From the NCBI GenBank assembly GCA_016234955.1, contig JACRNN010000050.1:1-18284 (forward strand): DNA of 18,284 bases, given 5' to 3'. Origin of the DNA: Deltaproteobacteria bacterium. GTDB lineage: Bacteria; Desulfobacterota; GWC2-55-46. The position numbers and the translations under genes are program-made. The first letter of the stretch is position 1; the number at the start of each line of letters is the position of its first letter. The notes under the pieces are model-generated. The model ran no database searches. It was not told the DNA's origin and saw nothing but the letters and a program-made list of their open reading frames with translations. Positions 1-5,941 of this stretch are shown here, piece by piece.

Positions 1-1
1 C

Positions 2-247
2 ATTTCCGACATAATCGAGATGCTCGACGCGCTCGACAGGTTCGCCCCGGGCATAAACGCGCCCTCAACGCTCCTTTACGGCGTGGAGGTGAAGTTCTAC
101 TCCATGAGGCTCAAGCTCACCCCGGCGCTTGAGACGGAGCTACCCAACCTCTTTACCGCGGGCGACGGCGCGGGCATAACCCGCGGCATAATGCAGGCCT
201 CGGTCTCCGGCATAATAGCCGCGAGGGAGATACTGAGGCGTATGTAA
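2..247 (+). CDS. C-terminus of a COG2509-type FAD-dependent dehydrogenase (partial)
   Basis: Only the last 81 codons are in the window, and the reading frame is open from the left edge. Near the end it reads LPNLFTAGDGAGITRGIMQA, then SVSGIIAAREIL. This is the C-terminal FAD-contacting segment (a GDGAG...G loop followed by a helix) seen in uncharacterised NAD(P)/FAD-dependent dehydrogenases of the COG2509 type. The catalytic and N-terminal nucleotide-binding parts lie outside the window, so the substrate cannot be inferred. It ends with TAA 46 bases before the likely ATG of the TrmJ-like gene, so the two could be co-transcribed. Other two-dinucleotide-binding flavoproteins share this type of terminus, so the family call is moderate. 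Confidence 0.7.
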   Translation: MSDIIEMLDALDRFAPGINAPSTLLYGVEVKFYSMRLKLTPALETELPNLFTAGDGAGITRGIMQASVSGIIAAREILRRM

Positions 248-292
248 ACGGCGGGGGTAAAAAGCCCCTTGCCGTCCGCCGAGACAATAAAG

Positions 293-985
293 ATGAGAAG
301 ACGGCATCTCCAGGATTCAGGGCCGGCCGCGCAAGGCGCTATAGATAATATCTCCATCGTGCTCGTGGAGCCGCAGAGCCCCGGCAACGTCGGGAGCGTC
401 GCCAGGGCGATGAAGAACACCGGATTTTCAGACCTTGTCCTCATAAACCCGTGCGATTACAGGAACAACGAGGCGTACTCGTTCGCGTGCAAGGCCGACG
501 ACGTCCTGCTCGGGGCCCGCAGGTTCCCGGACCTCGTGTTGACGCTTGCCGAGGGAGTGCCCAAGATCGTCGAGCTCGCCTCGAGGAACAGCGTCTCCAT
601 ACTCTTCGGCAGAGAGGACAGGGGGCTTACCAACGAGGAGATACCGCTGTGCGACATGCTCCTGGAGATACCGGCCCACCCGGACTACCCGTCTTTTAAC
701 CTCTCCCAGGCGGTAATGCTCGTCTGCCACCATATTTTCACCTTTGGCGGGGATAGGGGCCCGGTCATCAAAACGGCCCCCAGACAGGAGCTTGAGAAGA
801 TGTACGCGCATCTGGAAGAGACGCTCAGGAAACTCGATTACGGGGAAAAGGGCGGCGAGCACCTCCTCGAATCTATCCTCAGGAGCTTCAGGCGCCTGTT
901 CGGCAGGACCGGCCTCATGCAAAAGGAGATAAATATGCTCAGGGGCATATTCACGCAGATAGAGGACAGGACGCCAAAAAAATGA
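293..985 (+). CDS. trmJ: TrmJ-like SpoU-family tRNA 2'-O-methyltransferase
   Basis: Predicted SAM-dependent 2'-O-ribose methyltransferase (SPOUT fold). The closest functional match is TrmJ, which methylates nucleotide 32 of tRNAs. All three SpoU motifs are visible: motif 1 as SPGNVGSVARAMKNTGF, with its conserved Asn and Arg; motif 2 as LFGREDRGLTNEEI; and motif 3 as IPAHPDYPSFNLSQAV. The C-terminal helical part (TGLMQKEINMLRGIF) matches the TrmJ extension rather than the short TrmL form. The ATG at 293 gives 230 residues, a normal length. An in-frame TTG at 269 would add eight residues, but neither start has a strong Shine-Dalgarno. The stop codon TGA lies inside the first bases of a dispersed repeat copy. 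Family confidence is high; the exact target nucleotide is inferred. Confidence 0.88.
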   Translation: MRRRHLQDSGPAAQGAIDNISIVLVEPQSPGNVGSVARAMKNTGFSDLVLINPCDYRNNEAYSFACKADDVLLGARRFPDLVLTLAEGVPKIVELASRNSVSILFGREDRGLTNEEIPLCDMLLEIPAHPDYPSFNLSQAVMLVCHHIFTFGGDRGPVIKTAPRQELEKMYAHLEETLRKLDYGEKGGEHLLESILRSFRRLFGRTGLMQKEINMLRGIFTQIEDRTPKK

Positions 986-1054
986 AAATGCACGGCGGGC
1001 GGCACGGCCCGCGGCCTGGCTTAGGGGTCAAGCGAGCAAATAGAAATAAATTTC
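984..1054 (+). repeat. Dispersed repeat R2, degenerate copy without the 3' hairpin
   Basis: This stretch matches the 5' two thirds of the repeat found at 6775-6891, at 10133-10249 and inverted at 2443-2552. Shared blocks are GAAAATGCACGGCG near the start and GGGGTCAAGCGAGCAAATAG followed by AAAT..ATTTCCTT near the end. The terminal CCGCGGGG hairpin present in the other copies is missing. The repeat begins inside the stop codon of the TrmJ-like gene and ends shortly before the next gene. Confidence 0.6.
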
Positions 1055-1088
1055 CTTGGCTGACAAACGCGGCGCGAAGGCAGGGGAT

Positions 1089-1997
1089 ATGTCAGAGCTC
1101 AACAGATTGATGATAGATGACGGGGTGAGGATGGTAAAGGAGCTTAAGGCGGCCGCCCTCCTGGTCTTTATCGACGCCCTCGACAACTGGGCCTTCTGGA
1201 AGGAAATCGAGGATAAGAAGAGGCTCGTCCTCGCCACTCAGTCCTCCGGCGTGGACAGGGGGCTTGGCGAGTACATGAAGGAGGTCAAGGCCGTTATCAA
1301 GCTCCCGTCCGTCAATCTTACGCGGATGACACAGATAAAGCTCTCGGTGATCATGTCCATTACCGAGGGGGTGATAAAGACCTCGGACAGGGTCGTCTGC
1401 CTGAGCGGAGAGGCCGGCGGAGGGACGCTCGATACCTTGATGGTATTGGAGCTCGACAGGGAGAACGAGGTCTTCGCCGCATCCGGCATATCAAGGGACC
1501 TGCTCAAGCACCTGAGGCCCGAGGTGCTTGAGCAGGTACTTAAGATGGCCATAGAGCTCTCCAGCGAGGGGCGCGAAGGCAAGGCGATAGGCGCCACATT
1601 TGTCATAGGAGACCACGAAAAGGTCTTAAAGCTCTGCAGGCCCCTGATACTCAACCCGTTCAAAGGCTATCCCGAAGAGGTGAGGAACATACTCGACGCG
1701 TCGGTCCACGAGACCATAAAGGAGTACTCCCTCCTCGACGGCGCGTTCATAGTACGCGAAGACGGGGTCGTGATGAGCTCAGGGGTCCATCTGGACGCCG
1801 CCCTCGAGGAAGAGGGCCATATGCCGGGGCTCGGCTGCCGCCATATGGCCGCGGCGGGCATAACGGACGTCACCGACGCCGTAGCCATCACCATATCCGG
1901 CTCCACCGGGATAGTGAGGGTATTCAGGAAGGGGAAGATACTGCTTGAGATAGAAAAGCCGCCGAGGATACAGGATGCCGGGACACACGTGTCGTAG
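1089..1997 (+). CDS. DacZ-like diadenylate cyclase (DisA_N/DAC domain)
   Basis: Probable synthase of the second messenger c-di-AMP from two ATP. The C-terminal domain (about residues 210-290) carries the DAC hallmarks: LLDGAFIVREDGVV (the DGA motif at about 217-219), then GLGCRHMAAAGIT (the RHx motif at about 251-253) and TDAVAITISGSTGIVRVF. The N-terminal 200 residues form an alpha/beta region with no helix-hairpin-helix DNA-scanning domain, so this is not classical DisA. The layout resembles archaeal DacZ and related deltaproteobacterial proteins. The third position of the usual RHR motif is Met here. ATG 1089 is preferred because GAAGG lies 8 bases upstream; the in-frame TTG at 1056 has no ribosome binding site and sits next to repeat sequence. 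The protein has 302 residues. Activity is inferred. Confidence 0.78.
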   Translation: MSELNRLMIDDGVRMVKELKAAALLVFIDALDNWAFWKEIEDKKRLVLATQSSGVDRGLGEYMKEVKAVIKLPSVNLTRMTQIKLSVIMSITEGVIKTSDRVVCLSGEAGGGTLDTLMVLELDRENEVFAASGISRDLLKHLRPEVLEQVLKMAIELSSEGREGKAIGATFVIGDHEKVLKLCRPLILNPFKGYPEEVRNILDASVHETIKEYSLLDGAFIVREDGVVMSSGVHLDAALEEEGHMPGLGCRHMAAAGITDVTDAVAITISGSTGIVRVFRKGKILLEIEKPPRIQDAGTHVS

Positions 1998-2113
1998 CCC
2001 CCTGTTCCAGCGGCAGAGACGGCCCTTTGGCCGAGCTTAAAAAGCTTGACTAATCCATCCATTAATGTGAAGATGCGTAACCAACGCAGTTTTGACAATA
2101 CAGATATTCAAGT

Positions 2114-2298
2114 ATATCCGGGTGATCCCCGCGTTGCGGGGATCTAAAAGGGAATCCAGTGATCCGCCGTCAGGCGCGGAGAATCTGGGACGGACCCGCC
2201 ACTGTGAGCGCGACGAAATCTGCATGATGCCACTGGTCAAAAGGCCGGGAAGGCGCAGAGAGTAGGATGACCGCAAGTCAGTAGACCTGCCCGAATAT
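2114..2298 (+). promoter_or_regulatory. Cobalamin (AdoCbl) riboswitch aptamer
   Basis: The conserved core is easily read: AAAAGGGAA at 2146-2154, CGGACCCGCCACTGTGA around 2191-2207, GCCACTGG at 2229-2236, AAGGCCGGGAAGGCG at 2241-2255, and the 3' B12 box AAGTCAGTAGACCTGCC at 2275-2291. The B12 box has T where G is usual. The ends close as P1, with ATATCCGGG (2114-2122) pairing with CCCGAATAT (2290-2298) with one mismatch. A strong P2-type hairpin GATCCCCGC/GCGGGGATC lies at 2124-2144. Family knowledge says binding of a cobalamin lowers expression of the downstream genes, here the B12 biosynthesis cluster. Confidence 0.95.
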
Positions 2299-2299
2299 G

Positions 2300-2333
2300 C
2301 CTCACGAGTTCTTCGAAGGTAAAGAAGGTGAGG
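2300..2333 (+). promoter_or_regulatory. Expression-platform hairpin after the riboswitch
   Basis: CCTCAC (2300-2305) can pair with GTGAGG (2328-2333), with an inner TTCTT/AAGAA stem. It starts one base after the aptamer P1 and precedes the terminator. It may be part of the switching structure or only a spacer; no competing pairing with the terminator was identified by eye. Confidence 0.4.
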
Positions 2334-2360
2334 GGCCCGCGTGGCCTGGACGCGCTTGCA

Positions 2361-2395
2361 CCCTCCGTTCTTTATTGGACCGGAGGGTTTTTTTA
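2361..2395 (+). terminator. Intrinsic terminator of the cobalamin riboswitch
   Basis: CCCTCCG (2361-2367) pairs with CGGAGGG (2381-2387) and is followed at once by a run of seven T. This is a standard rho-independent terminator, 62 bases downstream of the aptamer. It indicates transcriptional attenuation by B12 rather than purely translational control. Confidence 0.85.
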
Positions 2396-2398
2396 TTT

Positions 2399-2717
2399 AG
2401 CAGGCTGCTGAAAAAGCCCCATCTGCGGTGTCGTCATCGTCGTTGAAGCTCCCCGCGGCTTTTCCGCGGGGAATCTTCGACATATAAGGGAGTATATATT
2501 TCTATTCGCTCGCTTGGCCCCTGAGCGGGCCTCGCGCTCGCTATGCATGTTCGTCACTGCGGCGTACGAGACAAGTACGCCTTCCCATTGCAATTGTAAA
2601 GACGCAATGGGAACCCTGCCTCACTTCTCGACTCCTCGGGGCACCCATGCGAGAAGCATGGGTCGGGAGCTTTTTGAGCGGCCTGACGTGAATTTGGAGT
2701 TTTTCAGCATCCTGTTA
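2399..2717 (+). mobile_element. MITE-like element A (non-coding, terminal inverted repeats)
   Basis: The left end reads TA-GCAGGCTGCTGAAAAA and the inverted right end reads TA-ACAGGATGCTGAAAAA, so 14 of 16 terminal bases match. A TA flanks each side, which could be a Tc1/IS630-type target duplication. The body has three hairpins: GGCGTAC/GTACGCC, CCCATTGC/GCAATGGG and CCCATGC/GCATGGG. The right 140 bases are nearly identical to element B near 16500. There is no transposase gene. It contains a nested inverted copy of repeat R2. It lies between the riboswitch terminator and the first gene of the operon. A subterminal copy of the end motif (AGCTTTTTGAGCGGCCTG) sits at 2668-2685. Confidence 0.75.
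2443..2552 (-). repeat. Dispersed repeat R2, inverted copy nested in MITE A
   Basis: Read on the - strand, this begins GAACATGCATAGCGAGCGCG. It continues through AAGCGAGCGAATAGAAATA and TCCCTTATATGTCGAAG and ends in a hairpin, CCGCGGAAAAGCCGCGG. It aligns along its whole length with the copies at 6775-6891 and 10133-10249. MITE B lacks this segment and has a different insert at the same place. Confidence 0.75.
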
Positions 2718-2728
2718 ACGTTCTGAAG

Positions 2729-2765
2729 CCCCCGGCGTCTTAAGCGCGGGGGGTATGTTTTTCTG
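2729..2765 (+). terminator. Possible second hairpin and T-run before cbiX-cbiC
   Basis: CCCCC (2729-2733) and GGGGG can pair around an inner GCG/CGC, and the stem is followed by TATGTTTTTCT. It resembles a weak terminator or attenuator between the MITE and the first gene. The T-run starts a few bases away from the stem, so the efficiency is doubtful. Confidence 0.35.
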
Positions 2766-2800
2766 AAGTTCTGAATCGACCATCGAATAGGGGGGATATA

Positions 2801-3838
2801 ATGGCGGATGCGCCGGAAAAAAATGCGAAAAAGGCCATACTGCTTCTTGGGCACGGCAGCAAGGCAAAGGAGGCGAACGACACGCTGAGGGCCGTTGCCG
2901 AGGCCCTGCGGGCCAGGGAGGGCTACGGCTGCGTGCAGGCCGCTTTCCTGCAGATAGAGGCGCCGGACTTTGAGGAGGGCTTCGGGGAGATAGCCTTAAA
3001 AGGCTTCAACGACATAATCGTGATGCCGTACTTCCTCTACATGGGCCTTCACGTCCAGCAGGACCTGCCCGAAGAGATAGCGAAGGCAAAGGAGAAGTTC
3101 CCCCGCATAAAAGTGAGGCTCGCCAGGAGCCTCGGGTTCCACGATAAGCTCGTCGACGTCACCGTAGAGAGGATAGAGGAGCTTGAGGATAGCGGCTCAT
3201 CCGTAGCCGCCCCGTTTGCCCAGCACCCCATAGAGAGGGAGAGCTTCCGAATAATCGGCGCGGAGATGGATGAGAGCAGGTTCACCGCGCTCGAGCTTCC
3301 GATAGTGAAAAGGGCCATACACTCGACCGCGGATTTTGATTTCCAGGAGATCATACGCTTCAGCCCCGGGGCCGTCTCCGCCGGCATGGACGCGGTAAGG
3401 AACGGCCGCAACATCATAACGGACGTCAGGATGGTCGACGCCGGGATAACAAGGGCCAGGCTCAAGCCGTTCGGGGTGGAGGTCTTCTGCTTTTCCTCGG
3501 ATGAGGACGTGGCAAGGACTTCTGACAGAGAGGGCGTGACAAAGACCGCGGCGTCGATGAGAAAGGCCGCCCGGTTCATGGAGGGCGGCATAGTGGCCGT
3601 GGGCAACGCACCCACGGCCCTTGTGGAGCTTCTGAGGCTCATAAGAGGGGGCGCCCCGGCCCCGGCCCTCATCGTCGGCGTGCCGGTGGGGTTCGTCGGG
3701 GCAAGGGAATCGAAGGAAGAGCTCCAGCGCTCAGGGTGCGAGTACATAACGGCCGCCGGGAGAAAGGGCGGCAGCACGGTGGCCGCGGCCATAACCAACG
3801 CGCTTGTCATACAGGCGGCCCAGGCCGCGTTTGAATGA
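2801..3838 (+). CDS. cbiXC: CbiX-CbiC fusion: sirohydrochlorin cobaltochelatase / cobalt-precorrin-8 methylmutase
   Basis: One 345-residue protein joins two B12 enzymes. Residues 12-125 are a short CbiX chelatase that inserts Co2+ into sirohydrochlorin; the metal-site histidines are likely His18 (LLLGHGSKAKEAN) and His84 (YMGLHVQQDLP). Residues 141-345 are CbiC, which moves a methyl from C11 to C12 to form cobyrinate. Its motifs are HPIERESFRII, the catalytic His174 in RAIHSTADFDF, TDVRMVDAGI, VAVGNAPTAL and PALIVGVPVGFVGARESKE. The linker is about 15 residues. ATG 2801 has an AGGGGGGA Shine-Dalgarno six bases upstream. It is the first gene after the riboswitch. The fused enzymes act at opposite ends of corrin ring synthesis, so substrate channelling between them is not obvious. 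Confidence 0.93.
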   Translation: MADAPEKNAKKAILLLGHGSKAKEANDTLRAVAEALRAREGYGCVQAAFLQIEAPDFEEGFGEIALKGFNDIIVMPYFLYMGLHVQQDLPEEIAKAKEKFPRIKVRLARSLGFHDKLVDVTVERIEELEDSGSSVAAPFAQHPIERESFRIIGAEMDESRFTALELPIVKRAIHSTADFDFQEIIRFSPGAVSAGMDAVRNGRNIITDVRMVDAGITRARLKPFGVEVFCFSSDEDVARTSDREGVTKTAASMRKAARFMEGGIVAVGNAPTALVELLRLIRGGAPAPALIVGVPVGFVGARESKEELQRSGCEYITAAGRKGGSTVAAAITNALVIQAAQAAFE

Positions 3839-3872
3839 GTCGCCCCGCCAAAAGAACCTCGGAAAAAAAGTG

Positions 3873-3901
3873 TTGCAAGAAAAAAACGGATAGGGTATAA
3901 G
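3873..3901 (+). promoter_or_regulatory. Predicted sigma70-type promoter for cbiM
   Basis: TTGCAA (3873-3878) and TATAAG (3896-3901) are separated by exactly 17 bases in an A-rich stretch upstream of cbiM. The predicted start of transcription is near 3908. This would let the cobalt transport genes be expressed independently of the riboswitch. Confidence 0.5.
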
Positions 3902-3906
3902 AAGAT

Positions 3907-3925
3907 ATTGAAAGTCATTTTCAAT
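3907..3925. promoter_or_regulatory. Fur-family-like operator palindrome at the cbiM promoter
   Basis: The 19-base palindrome ATTGAAAGTCATTTTCAAT has 7-base arms around GTCAT. It resembles the 7-1-7 Fur box (TGATAAT-N-ATTATCA type). It starts at the predicted transcription start, the usual place for a repressor site. Which metal-sensing regulator binds (Fur, Zur, Nur or another) cannot be told from the sequence. Confidence 0.45.
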
Positions 3926-3930
3926 TACTT

Positions 3931-3966
3931 CGGCGTCCTGAGGGCCACGGGGTTCTCAGGACGCCG
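3931..3966 (+). promoter_or_regulatory. Perfect 12 bp inverted repeat in the cbiM leader
   Basis: CGGCGTCCTGAG (3931-3942) pairs perfectly with CTCAGGACGCCG (3955-3966) around a 12-base loop. No T-run follows, so it is not a standard terminator. It lies 54 bases before the cbiM start and could stabilise the transcript or bind a protein. Confidence 0.5.
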
Positions 3967-4020
3967 ATGGCCCATAAAGGTTCTCTCGGAAAACACCCGC
4001 CAGGAGGTACGCGTAAGGAG

Positions 4021-4992
4021 ATGCACATGCCTGACGGTTATCTGAGCCCGAAGACGTGCGCGGCATTCTACGCCGCGATGGTCCCGGTCTGATATATCGC
4101 CTCGCGCAGGGTGGAAAAGGCGCTAAGGCTCAGGCAACTCCCTTTGCTGGCGCTTGGGGCGGCCTTCGCCTTCGTCATAATGATGTTCAACATCCCGATC
4201 CCGGGCGGCTCAAGCGGCCACATGGTCGGCTCCACCGTCGTTGCCGCGGTCCTGGGGCCGTGGGCCGGGGTCATCGCCCTGAGCCTTGCGTTAACCCTGC
4301 AGGCCTTTATCTTTGCCGACGGCGGGGTCACTACCCTCGCGGCAAACTGCTTCAACATGGCCTTTGTAATGAGCTTTGCCGGGTACTATACGTACAGGGC
4401 GTTATCATACGGGGATGCGGGCGGGGCGAGAAGGTTTCTGTCCCTGGCCGTTGCGGCCTACCTGGCGGCGGCCCTGGCGGCGCTCCTTGTCGCCGTCGAG
4501 CTCGGCATACAGCCCCATATAGCCCAAGGCATCGACGGTAGGCCGCTCTACGCGCCCTATCCGCTCTCAGTTACGGTGCCGGCGATGATGATACCGCATC
4601 TCTTGTTCTTCGCCCCGGTGGAGGCGTTCGGCACGGCGCTGGTCGTCTCATACGTCCACAGGACGAGCGGGGATACCCTCTACAGGCCTCCCGCGCGGCT
4701 CAAGCCCCTCTGGGCCGTGCTGGTCTTACTGGTCATTTTGACGCCGATAGGGCTCATATATTCAGCCACGCCCTGGGGGGAGTGGGGCAGGGAAGAGGCA
4801 CTCGGGCTCTTGGGTTATCTCCCGCAGGGGATGGAGAGGCTCGGGGGGGTGTGGAGGGGCCTGTTGCCGGGGTACAACCTGGCCGGTTCCGGCAAGGTCT
4901 GGTCGGCGGTCTTTTATGTCGTATCCGCCGCCGTCGGCAGTTCCGCCGTGGTGGCGATAATATACCTTTGGGGCAGGTTATGGCCGAGGTGA
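4021..4992 (+). pseudogene. cbiM: CbiM cobalt ECF transporter S-component with fused PDGLE/CbiN-like tail, interrupted by TGA
   Basis: Inner-membrane substrate-capture subunit of a cobalt (possibly nickel) energy-coupling-factor transporter. From ATG 4021 the frame reads MHMPDGYLSPKTCAAFYAAM, then VPV-stop-YIASRRVEKAL, and continues to 4992. The stop is a TGA (4090-4092) at codon 24, where Trp is expected. The N-terminal Met-His and the second ligand, His67 in GGSSGHMVGS, are both kept at the positions known from the NikM/CbiM structure. About six membrane helices follow. The last 95 residues (LTPIGLIYSATPWGEWGREE...LLPGYN) are a PDGLE domain that replaces a separate CbiN. Restart at GTG 4111 would lose His2. 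Strong GGAGG and AAGGAG sites precede ATG 4021. It may be a real nonsense mutation, a sequence error or a read-through site. Confidence 0.85.
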
Positions 4993-5870
4993 GGCTGCCG
5001 GGGTGGTTCAAGGAGGCCCGTGGATGGACTTGCCCGGCCGGGGGCAAGGGGGCGTCGCGGGGCTTCGCGGAGAAGAACCTTGAGGGTATCGCGTCGTTCT
5101 TATCAGGCATGTTCGCGGCGGGGGGGTATTGCGCCGGGCCGGGCCTCATGCGGTCGATCGAGCCGAGGGCGCGTATGGCCGGGGTAGTGGCCCTTGTAAT
5201 AGCCTGCGCGCTCACGTCGCGCGTGGCGTTCCTTGCGATAGAGTTTTTTGTGATAGCCGTCATCGCGGCCCTCTCCAGCCTCGGCCTCTTTGCCGTGGCA
5301 AGAAGGGTACTGCCCACTATGGTATTTACATCCGTACTTATCATTCCGGCGCTCTTTGACTTCGTGACGCCGGGGACCGACCTCTTCGGGGTAACGCTCG
5401 GAGGGGCGAGGGTCTCGATAACGCGCGAGGGGGGAGCAACCGCCGTCTTCTTCCTGGCCAGGGCGACGGCGATGGTCTCGTTGGTGTCGATATTGGCGCT
5501 GACGACGCGCCAGGCAGACCTTTTCAGGGGGCTGGGCGGGCTTAAAGTCCCGGCCATCTTCGTCACCGCGCTCTTCATGGCGTTCAGGTACCTGCTGATG
5601 CTCTTAAAGACCGCGCAGGATATGAGCATGGCGCGCAGGTCGAGGATGATAGGCGCGGACAGCCTGTCAGAGTCCCAGGGCTGGTTCTCATCGAGGGCGG
5701 CGTTGGTGCTGAAAAAATCGATGGGCCTGTCCGGCGAGGTCGACATGGCCATGGTATCGAGGGGCTTTACAGGCAAGGTCAAAACCTTCAAGGGGGGGAG
5801 CCTCTCCGGGCGCGATTACGCGTGGGTCGGTTTTACGGTATTCATGCTGTTTCTCTCTTTTGGTTTATAG
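4980..5870 (+). CDS. cbiQ: CbiQ, transmembrane T-component of the cobalt ECF transporter
   Basis: Integral membrane coupling protein that links the CbiM substrate subunit to the CbiO ATPase. The start at ATG 4980 overlaps the end of cbiM by 13 bases and follows GGGGCAGG, so translational coupling is likely. The protein has 296 residues, somewhat longer than typical. Features are an N-terminal amphipathic region, SIEPRARMAGVVALV before the first helix, about five or six hydrophobic helices, and the two Arg-containing coupling-helix signatures of T-components, SMARRSRMIG and MAMVSRGFTG near the C-terminus. A larger upstream extension of the open frame (from 4782) is only overlap with cbiM and is not used. 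Confidence 0.9.
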   Translation: MAEVRLPGWFKEARGWTCPAGGKGASRGFAEKNLEGIASFLSGMFAAGGYCAGPGLMRSIEPRARMAGVVALVIACALTSRVAFLAIEFFVIAVIAALSSLGLFAVARRVLPTMVFTSVLIIPALFDFVTPGTDLFGVTLGGARVSITREGGATAVFFLARATAMVSLVSILALTTRQADLFRGLGGLKVPAIFVTALFMAFRYLLMLLKTAQDMSMARRSRMIGADSLSESQGWFSSRAALVLKKSMGLSGEVDMAMVSRGFTGKVKTFKGGSLSGRDYAWVGFTVFMLFLSFGL

Positions 5871-5888
5871 CGTCCTGCGGAAAAGCGT

Positions 5889-5922
5889 AGCCTGTTGATG
5901 GGTTGTATCGGGTCAGCAGGCT
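5889..5922 (+). repeat. Inverted repeat in the cbiQ-cbiO gap
   Basis: AGCCTGTTGA (5889-5898) and TCAGCAGGCT (5913-5922) are complementary at 9 of 10 positions around a 14-base loop. The arms resemble the TIR motif of the MITEs (CAGCAGGCT/AGCCTGCTG), so this could be a remnant of such an element. It is followed by AA-rich sequence and then the cbiO start. Confidence 0.4.
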
Positions 5923-5941
5923 TTAAGCGCTGGGAAAAGAT

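Noticed and set aside
2092..2118. TTGACA (2092-2097) with TATATC (2113-2118) as promoter of the riboswitch
   Set aside because: The spacer is only 15 bases and the -10 would overlap the P1 strand of the aptamer, so the transcript would lack P1. The real promoter should be further upstream but is not clear.
2514..2726. A + strand 70-residue ORF inside MITE A (and the like inside MITE B)
   Set aside because: It is produced by repeat sequence, recurs with each MITE copy and matches no protein family.
3049..3924. A 291-residue - strand ORF opposite cbiX-cbiC
   Set aside because: It shadows the conserved fusion gene and has no recognisable motif.
4090..4092. TGA recoded as Trp across the genome
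   Set aside because: Many other genes here end with TGA exactly where the family ends (cbiX-cbiC, cbiD, cbiL, cbiF, deoB), so TGA is a normal stop.
4085..4130. The cbiM TGA as a selenocysteine codon
   Set aside because: The position is normally Trp, not Cys or Sec, and no bacterial SECIS-like stem-loop of suitable size is evident just after the TGA.
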